Below are positions 11,309 to 22,652 of a stretch of 64,000 bases of DNA, in pieces. The position numbers and the translations under genes are program-made. The stretch comes from Tetracentron sinense. Taxonomy: Eukaryota; Streptophyta; Magnoliopsida; Trochodendrales; Trochodendraceae. The stretch's first letter is position 1. Every line of letters starts with the position of its first letter. The DNA lies in assembly GCA_015143295.1 (NCBI GenBank), contig CM026559.1, forward strand, positions 22,086,826-22,150,825, read 5' to 3'. The notes below the pieces were generated by a model. The model ran no database searches and was not told where the DNA came from. It saw nothing but the letters and a program-made list of their open reading frames with translations.

Positions 11309-13240
11309 TTCTCTTGGAGAGTTTACTGGGGTTATTTCTTGCTATAATCCCTCTCGGGATTTATTGATGTCCGGTTTCTATAGCTGATTGGGTCGGATCT
11401 TGGACTGTCTCTTTGGTCTTGACCTAATTTATGTGGCTTCTCTTCCTCCTAGGAATCCTTAGATTAGGAACCAATGTTTCAATTGCTCTGGAGGATTCAT
11501 CTTCGTTTAGTGCAACTAAAACTGCGGCAGCTGAGTATTGAGAATTTTCCTTTCTAACATGTTTTGCTCAAGCGTTGCCCCAGTTCCTTGGAATTCTGGA
11601 GTTGTAAACTCTTTCGAAGCTAGGTTAAGTCTAGTGCCAATCACATTCAAAGACACCCTTTCATAACGTGAGTGTGACGCTCTAGTCTTTGATTTCTCCC
11701 GGATAGGATGAGCAGAAGCTAGGATGTCAATCCTCAATTCCGTATGAACAGAGTGAGTTGCGACTGAGACATCAGTCGACCTTCTTGTCCTTTGCTGTAT
11801 AGACCTTCTTGGATTCGACCAATAATTGTATACCCTCTTTGGTGGAGTCGAAGGGTATTTCCGGTTTCTGAGCTGAAGGATCTTCTTATAAGTTTTTTCC
11901 TTGGCATCTCAAAAGCGGAAGTGCTTCTATTCAACACTTTAACTTGAGGGTCATACAGTACTCTGGTTCTTCTTTATGGTTCTGTATTTGTTCAACCCCA
12001 GAATGGATTAAGATCTCTAGATGGAGGCCATTGATGTTGATGATAAACAACTGTCATCATTGTTGTGAAGGTTGTTGGATTAACGCTTCGAAAGGCATTC
12101 GGACCTAGCCTGAACAACAAGTTTCTATTTGCTTGTGTTGAGTCCGTGTTAGCTCTTGCATTAACAGCCGGATAAATTTGATCACGACTGTTAATGTCCC
12201 TTGCGTAGTTTGAAGAAACTTGCAAGTTCGTCATTTTCTTTCTTGATTTGATGACATTGCTAATAATATCATCAGGTGTTGAGTGTTATCCCAAAGGGAC
12301 CCTGTCCCTGTTGACCTTCAATTGCCAACTTTTCTCTTTCTTGGAAAATGAACTATATGTGGATGATGTTGAATCTGTCCACAGGCCCCTCCTTCTCTTG
12401 AGAGGAACTTGTCTGTGGACTCTTCTATCCGCTGACTCAAGTCTGCTTCTAGACCTGTCCAAGGAGTTGCTTGCAACTCTGCCCATGGGGTAAACCTGGG
12501 TTGGACCCTTGGGTCTGGCTGGGCTTTGGGTCATTGGAACCTAATTGGTGTCCACGGATGGGCATTGCCCCTTGCTCCTGGAGTGCCATTGGTAGCGTCT
12601 CCTTCTATCCGTAGGATTGGTTTACGAACTAGCCTTCTTGTCTAGGGAACTAATCCGCGGACTCAAGTTTCTATCCTCAAACTTCTCCTGTGGAATGGTT
12701 CCCTACACTTAGTTATTTTTGTCATTTTTAACCAACTTTATCGGGAAAGTTTTTGTTAAGTCTCTTAGGCCAGTAACCTTGTTCTTTTCCCCTGAGAAAA
12801 TTTGGGCAGCATCTCCCCTCTCTTGGTAAACTTTTGAGGGGTGAGTTGCAATAACCAACTTGGCCTAAGGGCTCTCAACAATCTGTCTTAGGATCGACCC
12901 ATAGAGTTTGTCCTATTTAGACCTTGACTGGATCATGGTTTGGACCCGAAACGAGCTTGTTCCATTAGTGGGCCCCGAATGGCTAACTATTTTGGAATCC
13001 CTTTTCAGGGAGTGGCTGAGCCGCCGGAATCGACATCGGGGGTACATACACCCGCCGGTTGATTGTCAGGATGTAGGCCCGACGCATGCATACAGTCTCG
13101 AATAACCTGCACAAAATTGACAAGAAAATAGAGGAAATGATTACTCACCTTCCTTTCTTTGGTTCTTCTTTTATTTTTATTCTTCTTCAGAGATGAGAGG
13201 AGAAGAAAGTCAAACCAGGCATGCCAGAAATTTGTAATGC
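11309..13240 (-). other. Gypsy-2 leader and N-terminal region, poorly defined
   Basis: Minus-strand open stretches at 12534-12286, 12234-11992, 11937-11734 and 11737-11516 are polar and low in complexity and match no domain I know. Around 13143-13096 the minus strand has a good intron-like arrangement, GTGAGTAATC to TTTTGTGCAG, 45-50 bases long, which could be a spliced leader. I cannot place the primer-binding site. Confidence 0.35.
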
Positions 13241-14393
13241 GCAAATTTCGTTGCGGTCAAATTACCTCCATTGTTGTGTGGAGTTTATTATTTTATGTGG
13301 GGACTATTCTTCCAATCCGAGTAAATCTGGATTGTTAATTATCTTCCCGATTTTGGGAAAAACCTTTGATTAAGATGAAGAATTAAAGAAGATCAAATAT
13401 TTGAATAAAGTATTTGTTTATTCAAAGGGGTTGCCCATATCTCATGTAGGCGTTACAGATACCTCATTGAGGTCTTTGTATCAAGAAAAGGGGAAAAGAA
13501 AGAGAGGTGGCCATATTGGGGGGTTCACCTGATATTCTCCATTGGTGGTAGATCCTTCTTCTTCCTCCTTAGTTGTTGTTTCTCGAAGGGGTGGACCAAT
13601 GATTCCTGGGTCACTCCCCAAGTGGGAGGTCCTAGGATCCATTCCTCACTAGCCCCGCACTGTTTTCTGGACTTACCTTGGTGAGGTGGGTTGTGGGCTC
13701 ACTTCACACCCCCGGGGATTAGTCCTGACCCGAAGGGTTGGGGAACCCTAGGTCTCCAAAAAAAATAAAAATATTTTCTCTCTCTGAACTTTGTGAAAAA
13801 TTCTGTATATTTTTTATTCGTGGGAGTTTCTTCTGAGAAACTTCATTTTTATATCTTTTGGAGAATCCTTTTTGGACTCCCCTTTGACTTCCTTTTTTTG
13901 TGGAGGTCAAATAGGTTCTCTCCATTTAGAGAGAGTCATCTGTCCTTTGACAGTTAATTTCTCTTATCTTAGAGAAACCTGATATGATTGGGAGTCTCTT
14001 TTCTTGAAGAACTCCAAATTGGTTTTCCTTTTTGGGGAACCTGGGAGGATAAGACCATTCTCTTTAAAAGGGAAAGAATCTTATCTTTCAAGAAAAGGGG
14101 AGAGATTACTCCCCCTTTCGATTGGGGTACCATATGACACTCTATTATTGGAGAAAAAGAGGGGATATTTATCTTATTATCCCCCAAAGCTGACAAAGAG
14201 TTCTTTTTATCAAGGATTCCCTGCCTCATGGCAGTCAGTTACTGACTGCCAGCTGGGGAAAAGCACTGACCTTGGTCAGTCCACAGATCAAAGGAGTAAG
14301 ACCATGAGTCTCACCCACTGTCTGGGTCAGGTCCAACCAGGATCTTTCTTTGGTCAGTCCACGGACCAAGAAGGGGTGGGACCATAGGTCCTG
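13241..14393 (-). repeat. Probable 5' LTR of Gypsy-2, truncated and carrying a SINE
   Basis: Upstream of the Gypsy-2 coding region on the minus strand is a stretch with GATATAAAAATG (TATA-like, 13846-13853 core), a transcribed-looking downstream part with AATAAA near 13410, and many purine-rich blocks. These are features of an LTR, but I cannot see both ends. Copia-1 removed or separated its start at about 14393, and a SINE at 13585-13774 lies downstream of the TATA box. Confidence 0.45.
13585..13774 (+). mobile_element. tRNA-derived SINE, copy 1
   Basis: About 190 bases, starting GAAGGGGTGGACCAATGATT and ending in an A-rich tail (AAAAAAAATAAAAA). The head has RNA polymerase III box A-like (GGTGGACCAATGATTCC) and box B-like (AGGATCCATTCC) sequences. 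A second copy is at 28045-28233. TTTCTC at 13579-13584 and again at 13775-13780 may be its short target duplication. It resembles Au-type plant SINEs, but I have not compared it with any reference. Confidence 0.7.
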
Positions 14394-17300
14394 CCCTTAG
14401 TGATGATGTTCACCGGTGAAGCACAAAAACAATGAAGCTTCAGAATTCCTTGTAGAGATTTCTTGAAGAAATATCTCAAGCTCGATTCTCACTCTTCACT
14501 ATCTCCGCGAAGCTTTGGAATCTTGGAAATTAATCATTGGATCAAAAGTAGATGAAGGAGATTATAGAGTAGATTTTGTATCTCACAAAATACTCAGGGT
14601 TCAAAACCCTAGCCTTCAAAAATCCTTTGGGCTCTCCCTTGTAGCTCACGAAATCCTTGAGGATGTTCTCCCTTGGCTCACGAAATTTTGAGGAGAGGAA
14701 TTCTGTCTCTCTCTCATGGTTTTGGGTTGAATAAAATAATGAATGAATTTCCCATACGGTTTGGGTGTTGGGTATATATAGATGTGGATAGATATGGATC
14801 TTATCCATATCTTTAATCATTATCCTATAATGATAGTTATCCCTAAGAGTTTCTAATTAATGATAACTCTTGTCATTAATAAACTCGTAGTTTATCCATA
14901 ATAAGTTAGTTATAACAAACCTTCTAATTTAGAATTCATTTTCCTAAAAGGACTCATTAATTAATAGGATATAACTAACTCTCTAGATTATAGGGATTCT
15001 GACCAACTTCCTGATTAATAGGGATTGTAACCAACTCCCTAAAATTAGGGATTCTAATCAAATTAAAAACCCTACATAAAGTAGGCGTGAGCATGGGGTG
15101 GGCGTGAGAGAGAGAGAGGCTTGAACTACTTGTAGGGATAAGGTTCATCCTTATCTCTTTGTTTCTTGTCTTCCAAGTAAGGTTTCTAATCTCATTAGAT
15201 AAGGACTAATTAATTAATAATTATCTACTAACCAAAAATCCATTAATCATAAGGAACATAAAAGTAGGTGATGTTGGACACATATGCCCTCGAAAGCCAA
15301 TAAGAGACTTTTCTATGTTGATTAGACAAGTATCATATTCACACAACCAACTATAAAGGGTATTTATATTAATTAATGTCTCATATGATGAAGACATAAA
15401 GTTCCATAGGTAACATTGTAGGAAAATCATGCAAAGGTTGTAAGGAGATATGATTTTCCGGTTCCTTGTGAACCTAATATTGTTTGAAGCCTCTAGAGTA
15501 TTTGTTGGGCGTCGTACTTCATCATGGCTTGCACATGTGTAGTTCTATGAGATAGTGTGATGAATCTCATTCATAGAGAGTGGTGACTCTTGACTAACAT
15601 ATGAGTATATGTAGCAAGTACATAATACTGAACAGGGTCACTAGTGGATACCTTATGGAATACACTGTCAGATTATATTAGGGTTATCCATTCGACAAAT
15701 TGTCCTTAGACCTGAGAGGTTAACATCTTCTCAAATATTTGTCTATATGGCTTTGATGTGCCAATCGGCAATGTCCAATACACAGGACTAACTCCAAGTA
15801 CGTTGGGTCATGTACACAATATTTGGAGAAGTGTGTAAACACTCAATAAGGAATTCACAACTCCTTAATTAGAGATAATGATATCAAGATGATACTTGTT
15901 GAACTGAACTGTTAAATCCAGTACTGGTGCTTTTCGGTAAAATGGTCTTTATCGAAGTTGACATTTTCAATATAGAAAATTATATATAAATATATATGTT
16001 AGTTCTTTTCTAATGTTTCTTCAAAAGTGTTTTGGAGGTTCAGTTCAATGAAAAAGTAATCATGAGAAAGGGTTCTATTCATAAGCTAGGGACTAGACAG
16101 TGGAATTGTTCCAATCCCGGAAGCTTACAAGTGATATCGGAATGTGGAAGGATATATTTGTAAATATATTGTGAGATTGTACTTACAAGCAATTCTCTAA
16201 TTTCTGGAGGTTAGTCACATTGTGTTAATGGACATTATTGTGATTAGTGGAAGTCCAGAGACTTAGATAACATTCTATGATCCTAATGGAGTTTTAGGAA
16301 AGTGTTTCCTAGCAACAATGTTTCAACCAAAAAGGTTGAGTACTTGGTCCCACAACCGGAAATAGAAAATCTCTTTAGATCCCACACACAAGGACCTTCT
16401 TAAAGTATTTAATTTAATTGTTAATTATATTAATTAATTTCTCTAAGTAATCACTATATGGTATAGTGAAGCTCTAAAAGGTAGAATCACATTAGATGTG
16501 AAAAACCAAATGGCTAGGACCCATTGGGGATTTTGATGAAAGATCAAATGAAGTGACCTTTAGGGGTTTGGAACCCTAAGGGGCGTGTGGAAGTGGGGCC
16601 CACCTAGGGTGGGACGCCCACTTCAAGAGGAAGTCTTGTTTAATTAGTTTCTAATTAATTAACACCTTATTGGATAAGGTTAGTTAGTTAGTTACTAATT
16701 AAAGTTTCCCTAATTTTTAGGGATTCCATTAGTTAGTTACTAATTCAAGATTCCTTATTGGATAAGGATAAGATTAGTTGCTAATGGATAAGGTTAGTTT
16801 CTTTTAAGATTAATCCTAATTGGATTAGGAGAATAATCATTAAGGAAACAAATTGAGGAATTCTAATTGGATTAGAATAAGGAGACTTGGGTTGCAAGCA
16901 ACTCAAGCTCTCCTATATAAAGAGGTGGACGTCCAAGGCTTGGGACACAATTAAAAATTTCAGATTTTTGATATCTCTTCTCCTCTCCTCAAAGTCCACA
17001 CCCTCCCCTCTCTTTCTAGAGATGTACAGTCACTCCTCTCCCCTTTTCTCTTCTCTTGTCTTCTAGTTTGAAAAATAAAGAAGAAGATCAAGGATCTTGT
17101 TCATCAAGAAAGAGTTCTTGTTCATAAAGATTGGATCTTTATTTTAAGATCCTAGAGCTAGAAATTTGGAAGGGCCATTAGCTTCCATTAGAGAAAGCTT
17201 TGAAGGAAAAAGTAGGTTCGTGTGGATCGCGAAGGAGACTAAACACTTGTGAAGTTTTGCGAGTACTGTTCTAACGTGGATTTGAGTTAACAATTTCAAA

Positions 17301-18736
17301 GTCGCAAAGGTGAATGTTATTTCAACCTTCATTGAATAAAATCAATTAGAATCTTAGTCAGATCTTGGGATTCGAAGTATGCCACCCAAGAACTGTTTTT
17401 CTAAAATTAAAAAGAGGCATACTATCAGGTGCCACCTTGGGGTTGTATCCCATGGGCTTGAGCCCACCAATAAGGTCCATCTTATATGGGCTTTTATGAA
17501 TATGGGTCAAACCCATATTCCCTTATATTTGGTTGATTAAATAATTATTATTATCCTTTAATTTAGATTAACATTTAATCTAAACTATAGATTAACATTT
17601 AATCTATTAAATATAGATTAACATTTAATCTATTATTACGAGCTTGTATTTCTCTTATGAACATCTCCACAGATTGCTCTGGGACATTCTAACCCTGGCT
17701 TACTCGGTGTTATCTCATTGACCCTTTAAGAGGAATGACACTGGAATTGCAAGTGACATGAGATATCCATGTTGCAATTGAATCCCAGTATAAGAACATA
17801 AACCAATAAAGGATCCTGCCACATGAACTAATACTTTCGATTGATCCTTCCAATAACATTATCCTTAATAGGCTTTCGGGATTAATATACTATCTAACTC
17901 ATAGCCTACTGTAGATCATCCGGGTTTCCAAGACATTTGATTAAGCCATGAGAAACTATTTCTCATGCAAAACATTTTGAGAAAAACTTCTATTAAGTTT
18001 AATATATTTTATTAAAAATATATTTCAAACTTATTTGATTTCAAAATCAGCTGCACAGGATTTAAGCTTAATGTACTGTCTTACTCAGAACTTGGATAAT
18101 CTCTCAATTTAATGAGCATGGATTTCTTGTTTGAAATTCATAATGACTCGAACAGCTTTCTGATTATCCAACTGTCACTGTATCGTAGTCCCTCAGGTAG
18201 AGAGTACTTAGGTGCAATCAAAACAGTCAGATGACTGTTCAGTTATAAATGAACTCATCAAATCTAAGGATCATCAAAACTGTTCAATGTGAATGAGAGA
18301 CCAACTATCTGATAATATGTTTATGCAAGAGATCTCTCATTGATTGCAATCAGTCAGTGTACAATTAAGCACTCATAGGCCGCTGTGTAGTCTCCACTAC
18401 AATAGTTCGAGATAAAACTACATCTCAACCATTGAGAACATCTAACCATTGTGGCAGCCGTATAAGTAAAGTGCCCAGCTTCACCCATAGCTATGACTCT
18501 ATAAGGTATAAGGAATTGGAAAGCTATATCTACCTGTGTCAGTCCATAACCAATCACATAGCTTTCTTACAATATATCCTTGGGACCTTTTTCGATATCT
18601 CAAATCGTGTAGATCATCTCATGATCTTGGTCAATTATCCATAATGAATTCACAATAGATAAAGAAGATGTCTTTATTAATCTAATCGATAAGAATCTTA
18701 CAATCTAAATGATTTTTCAGGGCATAATGTTTAACA
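14394..18736 (-). repeat. 3' LTR of Copia-1, interrupted by a solo copia LTR
   Basis: Homologous to 25928-29829 along its length. For example 'caccggtgaagcacaaaaac' occurs at about 14411 and 26041. TATA box TATATATAG lies at 14773-14781. Without the 15272-17427 insertion it is about 2.18 kb. The U5 end is missing about 100 bases relative to the 5' LTR. Confidence 0.88.
15272..17427 (+). mobile_element. Solo copia LTR (2,156 bp) inserted in Copia-1 3' LTR
   Basis: Starts TGTTGGACACATATGCCCTC and ends ...GGCATACTATCA, with GGTGA (15267-15271) before and GGTGC (17428-17432) after, a target duplication with one mismatch. The empty site is visible in the other LTR, where 'gtaggcgccacc' is continuous near 26911. 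A TATA box (TATATAAAG) is at 16914-16922, so it is in plus orientation. There is no internal domain, which means LTR-LTR recombination removed the element. Its termini resemble those of Copia-1 (TGTT-GACA-ATATGCCCT), so the families are related. Confidence 0.88.
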
Positions 18737-18749
18737 ATCTCCCACTTGC
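18737..18749 (-). other. Polypurine tract of Copia-1
   Basis: Minus strand GGCAAGTGGGAGAT directly before the TGTTAAAC start of the 3' LTR. It is the usual copia plus-strand primer layout. Confidence 0.75.
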
Positions 18750-18757
18750 CCTAAAAG

Positions 18758-20177
18758 TCACTGTGACATAGATTTCAATCCCATAGTATCTAAGTGTGTT
18801 ACAAATACTTTATCTGATAAAGCTTTTGTCATCGAGTCAACAACATTAAGTTGAGACCTAATCTTTGTAACAAAGATGTCCTGCCTTTCAATAATCTCAT
18901 GAATGAGATGATACTTTCTCTCCATAGAAATCTTCAGTTTGAAAAGTAAGCACATAATCCCTAGTCCTTTTCAAGTACTTCATAATGTGCTTCATAGCAG
19001 TCCAATGATTGACTCCTAGATTGCTTTGGAACCGACTTACAACTCCCACTGCATGACAAATATCAGGCCTAGTACAAAGCATGGCATACATGAGCTCCCA
19101 GCTACTTAAGCATATGGACACCTCTTCATCTGCTCGATCTCATCAACTGATAAAGGAGCCATCATTTTAGAAAAAGTAACACCATGTCTAAAAGGAATGA
19201 GAGTTTTCTTACAATCACTCATACTGTACCTTGACAAGATCTTGTCAATGTAAGAAGTTTGGCTCAATCCCAACATCCGGCATTTTCTATCTCTCAGAAT
19301 CTTTATTCCAAGAAGATAGGATGCCTCTCCTAAGTATTTCATTGAGAAATGTTGAGAAAGCCAAATCTTGACTGATGACAACATCCCTACATCATTTCCA
19401 ATGAGTAGGATGTCATCTACATATAGAATAAGGTATACTATCGCTCTCCCACTGTCCCTCTTGTAAATACAAGATTCCTCTAAATTCTTTTGGAATTAAA
19501 ATTCTCTAATCAAAAAAAAATATTTGGTTCCAGTTTCTAGAAGCTTGTTTCAAACCATATATAAACTTGTTAAGCTTACATACCATGTTCTCCTGGTTAG
19601 GAGCAATGAAGCCCTCAGGTTGCTTCATATAGATGTCTTCTTCTAACATTTAATTTAGGAAAGCAGTTTTGACATCCATTTGCCATATCTCATAGTCATG
19701 GTGTTCAGCTACAACTAGCAATATCATGATGGATTCGAGCATAGCTATAGGTTAAAAGATATCGTCATAATCAACTCCTTGAATTTGAGTGTAACCTTTT
19801 GCAACAAGTCTTGCTTTATAGGCCTCCACGTTTCCATCGGCACCCTTCTTCCTTTTGTAAATCTATTTGCATCCAATAGGCCTTATACCATCTGGTGGAT
19901 CTACTAAAGTCCAAACGCCATTGTCATATATGGAATCTATTTCAGCATTCATGGCTTTATTCCATCGAGATGCATCTACATCTAATGTAGATTCCTGATA
20001 AGTGTTAGGATCTGTATTCTCATCATCAGGGGTAACTAGATAAACCTCACTATTGTAATATTGAAGTCTATCTGGTGATCTAGAAACTCTTTCAGACCTT
20101 CTCAGCGGAATAGAATTAGAAGAGTCTGTTGTGGAAGGATTAAGTTCATTTGAGATAGTAGATGTGTTGCCTTTCAT
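18758..20177 (-). pseudogene. Copia-1 reverse transcriptase and RNase H, degenerate
   Basis: The RT N-terminus is seen at 20177-19863 (RRSERVSRSPDRLQYYNSEV, then MNAEIDSIYDNGVWTLVDPP). The catalytic block YVDDILLIGND is encoded at about 19437-19390, so the two active-site aspartates remain. RT then continues MKYLGEASYLLGIKILRDR (about 19345-19290). The connection and RNase H region includes YAMLCTRPDICHAVGVVSRF (19100-19040) and ends near 18758 with RSQLNVVDSMTKAL. Stops and frameshifts split it into at least five pieces. It belongs to the RVT_2 family of copia Pol. Confidence 0.9.
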
Positions 20178-21560
20178 CTCATGAAATTCAACATTTTTTT
20201 AAGAAGATCCATTTCTTCCTCCAAGAAGGTGGCATGATTCATAACAACAATTGTTTGGTCTGCCTTGGAGTAGAAATAGAAACCCTTAGTTTCCTTAGGA
20301 TACCCTACAAAATTCCATTTTTTTGTTTTAGATTCCAACTTGGTAGGTTCGAGCTTGCGAACATGCGCAGGACAACCCCATACTCTTAGATGTTGTAAAC
20401 TAGGTTTTTGCCCAATCTATAATTAATAGGGTGTAAACAGTATAGATTTAGAAGGAACCCAGTTCAGAAAGTAAATGGTTGTTTGTAAAGCATACCCCCA
20501 AAGATAGGAAGGTACATCGACATGGCTCAACATAGATCGAACCATATCTAATAAGGTCCGATTTCTTCTTTCAGAAACACCATTCTATTGAGGTGAGGCA
20601 GGACTTGACCATTTTGAGATATTCTCATTATCCTTTAAGTAATCCATAAAATCGTTGGTGAGGTATTCACCACCTCGATCTGATCGAAGTGTCTTTATGG
20701 ATTTGTCTGTTTGATTCTCAATTTCTAATCTGAATTTTTTGAACTTTTCAAAAGTGTCAGATTTTTATTGTATCAAATAGACATATCCATATCTAAAATA
20801 GTCATCAGTAAATGTAACAAAATACCGATATTGAACTCGTGCAAAATGTTAAATGGACCACATACATCACTATGTATGAGTCTCAGCTACTCTTCAGCTC
20901 TTCATACCTTTTTAGGGTAAAGCTTCTTGGTCATCTTCCCTTCAAGACATGATTCACAAGTAGGGAGTGGTTCTACCTTGAGAAATTCAAGGGGACTATC
21001 TTTTACCAACCTCTTGATCCTATCAAGATTAATGTGACCAAGTCTCTTATGCCAATGATAAGCTGACTCTGTACAATGTCTCTTCATTCCAGGAATTCTA
21101 GGTGATGAGGCATTGTCACTTTGTAGACTTTCATTTTTTACCAAAGGGAATATTAAATAAAGACCGTTGATAAGATGACCAGTAATTAATACCATTCCAT
21201 CTTTCTTAATTTCAACAATTGAATTAAAAATGACAGAGTAATCACAATAAAAATCTCGATACTGAAATCAAATTCTTGTGTGCTCTAGGCACATAAAAAC
21301 AATCTTCTAAAATTAAAGTCTTTCCTTGAGGTAAATAAAGTAAACACGCCTATTGACTTGACTGTAAAATTTGCACCCGAGCCAACTTTAAGCATCTGCC
21401 CTCTTTAGTCGGTTTTCTGGTTTCCTTGAATCCCTGCAAACAATTGTAAACATGTACAGTGGATTCAGGATCCACGCACCATGAATTAGGGGGACCATTC
21501 AAAAAGTTTGACTCAACAGTAATTAGTACTTCAAAGCATCTCATACATTGAGTACCGGTG
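20178..21560 (-). pseudogene. Copia-1 GAG-pre-integrase and integrase region, degenerate
   Basis: GAG-pre-integrase domain at 21195-20902: YHWHKRLGHINLDRIKRLV and CESCLEGKMTKK, which supplies the HHCC-type zinc finger. The integrase core follows, with NGVSERRNRTLLDMVRSML readable near 20590-20535 (the conserved catalytic-glutamate region of copia integrases) and GCPAHVRKLEP near 20370. The protease region upstream (about 21545-21350) shows SWCVDPESTVHV, matching the usual W-D-S-G-x-(T/S) site only loosely. Frames are broken repeatedly. Confidence 0.8.
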
Positions 21561-21587
21561 CCACCCTTCTTAAAAGTTGTGAGTTAA

Positions 21588-22402
21588 GTCCTACAGTTCC
21601 TCTTCCAGTGGCCTATCTTGCCATAGTGGAAACATTTTCCTTTGCTTTTTTCATCCTTGCCAGCATCTCCTAATGACCCTTTGGCAACTTTTGCCTTACC
21701 CTTGTAGTCTTTAAACTTACCTTTACCCTTGTTCATTTTTCTGATCTTTTTGGATCGCTTGGAGGTATCAGGTTCATCGACAATTAAAGTTTCACCCTTT
21801 GTTGATCTTTTGATCAAATCTTCTGCAGCCACTAGTGAGTTTATAAGCTCACTAAGTGACATTTCACTCTTGTTCATGTTATAATTTAACACAAACGCAT
21901 TGAAGGACGGAGGGAGTGACTGCAGAACTGTATCAACTTGAGTGATGGCATCCATCTCTCCACCAAGAATTTCCAGTTCATTCAATAAGCCCATCATCTT
22001 TATAATGTGCTCTCTGACTACAGTTTCCTCAGCCATCTTGGTGTTAATAAGGGTTTTCAACTTTATTTGTCAAGCTAACCTATTTTGCTCACCAAACATC
22101 TTATGCAGGTTTTGCAAAATGTCATAAGCTTTTTCCATGTGTTCCTGCTGGCTTTGCAAAATGTTAGACATTGAAGTTAGAATGTAACACTTGGTCATCT
22201 GATTGGACCTTTCCTAATGCTCCAACTCAACCTTTTGGGCCGGTGATGCATCTTCAGGAATTTCGGGTTTAGGTGTCTTAAGACACAGGTCAAGGTTGTC
22301 TATGGCAAATTCAATTCTAATTTTTCTTTTCTAGTCAACATAGTTAGTTCCAACTAACTTCTCATCACGTAAAATTTCAGTTAGAGGGTGAAGGCCTGTC
22401 AT
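21588..22402 (-). pseudogene. Copia-1 gag with damaged zinc knuckle
   Basis: The frame starts with an ATG at 22402 (MTGLHPLTEI) and has early stops; it is open from 22060 to 21584. It shows the UBN2-type gag core (VLQSLPPSFNAFVLNYN, SLSELINSLVAAEDL), a lysine-rich tail, and CFHYGKIGHWKRNC at about 21635-21594. The knuckle should be CX2CX4HX4C, but its second cysteine is tyrosine, so zinc binding is probably lost. This type of gag (with MSDSELINSL-like blocks) is common in plant copia elements. Confidence 0.88.
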
Positions 22403-22652
22403 GATCTAATCAAATGACAAAATTAAAGACAGTATTAGGGATCTATTGAATTCATTTAATACTATTAGATTATGGGTCTGTTTCTAATAGTATTGCCAAT
22501 TTAGGAAGAATTAATTGGAATCAAATACCTAGTCACTAGCTTAATGTAATCCCGCCTTTGGACACAATATTACATCGCCTTGAATAGGCAGATAGAATCT
22601 ATCTTCTCCACTTTCACAAATCCTATCATGTAAATCTTGGAGCATTCGATCT

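Larger units (their letters stand above)
8371..14393 (-). mobile_element. Gypsy-2: gypsy retrotransposon interrupted by Gypsy-1 and Copia-1
   Basis: Minus strand: LTR/leader-like sequence (about 14393-12600), an N-terminal region, gag (11308-9787) and a gag-protease linker (9768-8384). The coding sequence stops at 8371, exactly at the start of the Gypsy-1 LTR, just before the point where the protease would begin. On the other side the sequence is cut at about 14393 by Copia-1. Its gag differs from that of Gypsy-1, so it is a separate family. The continuation beyond Copia-1 may be the sequence from 29830, but I cannot prove this. Confidence 0.75.
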
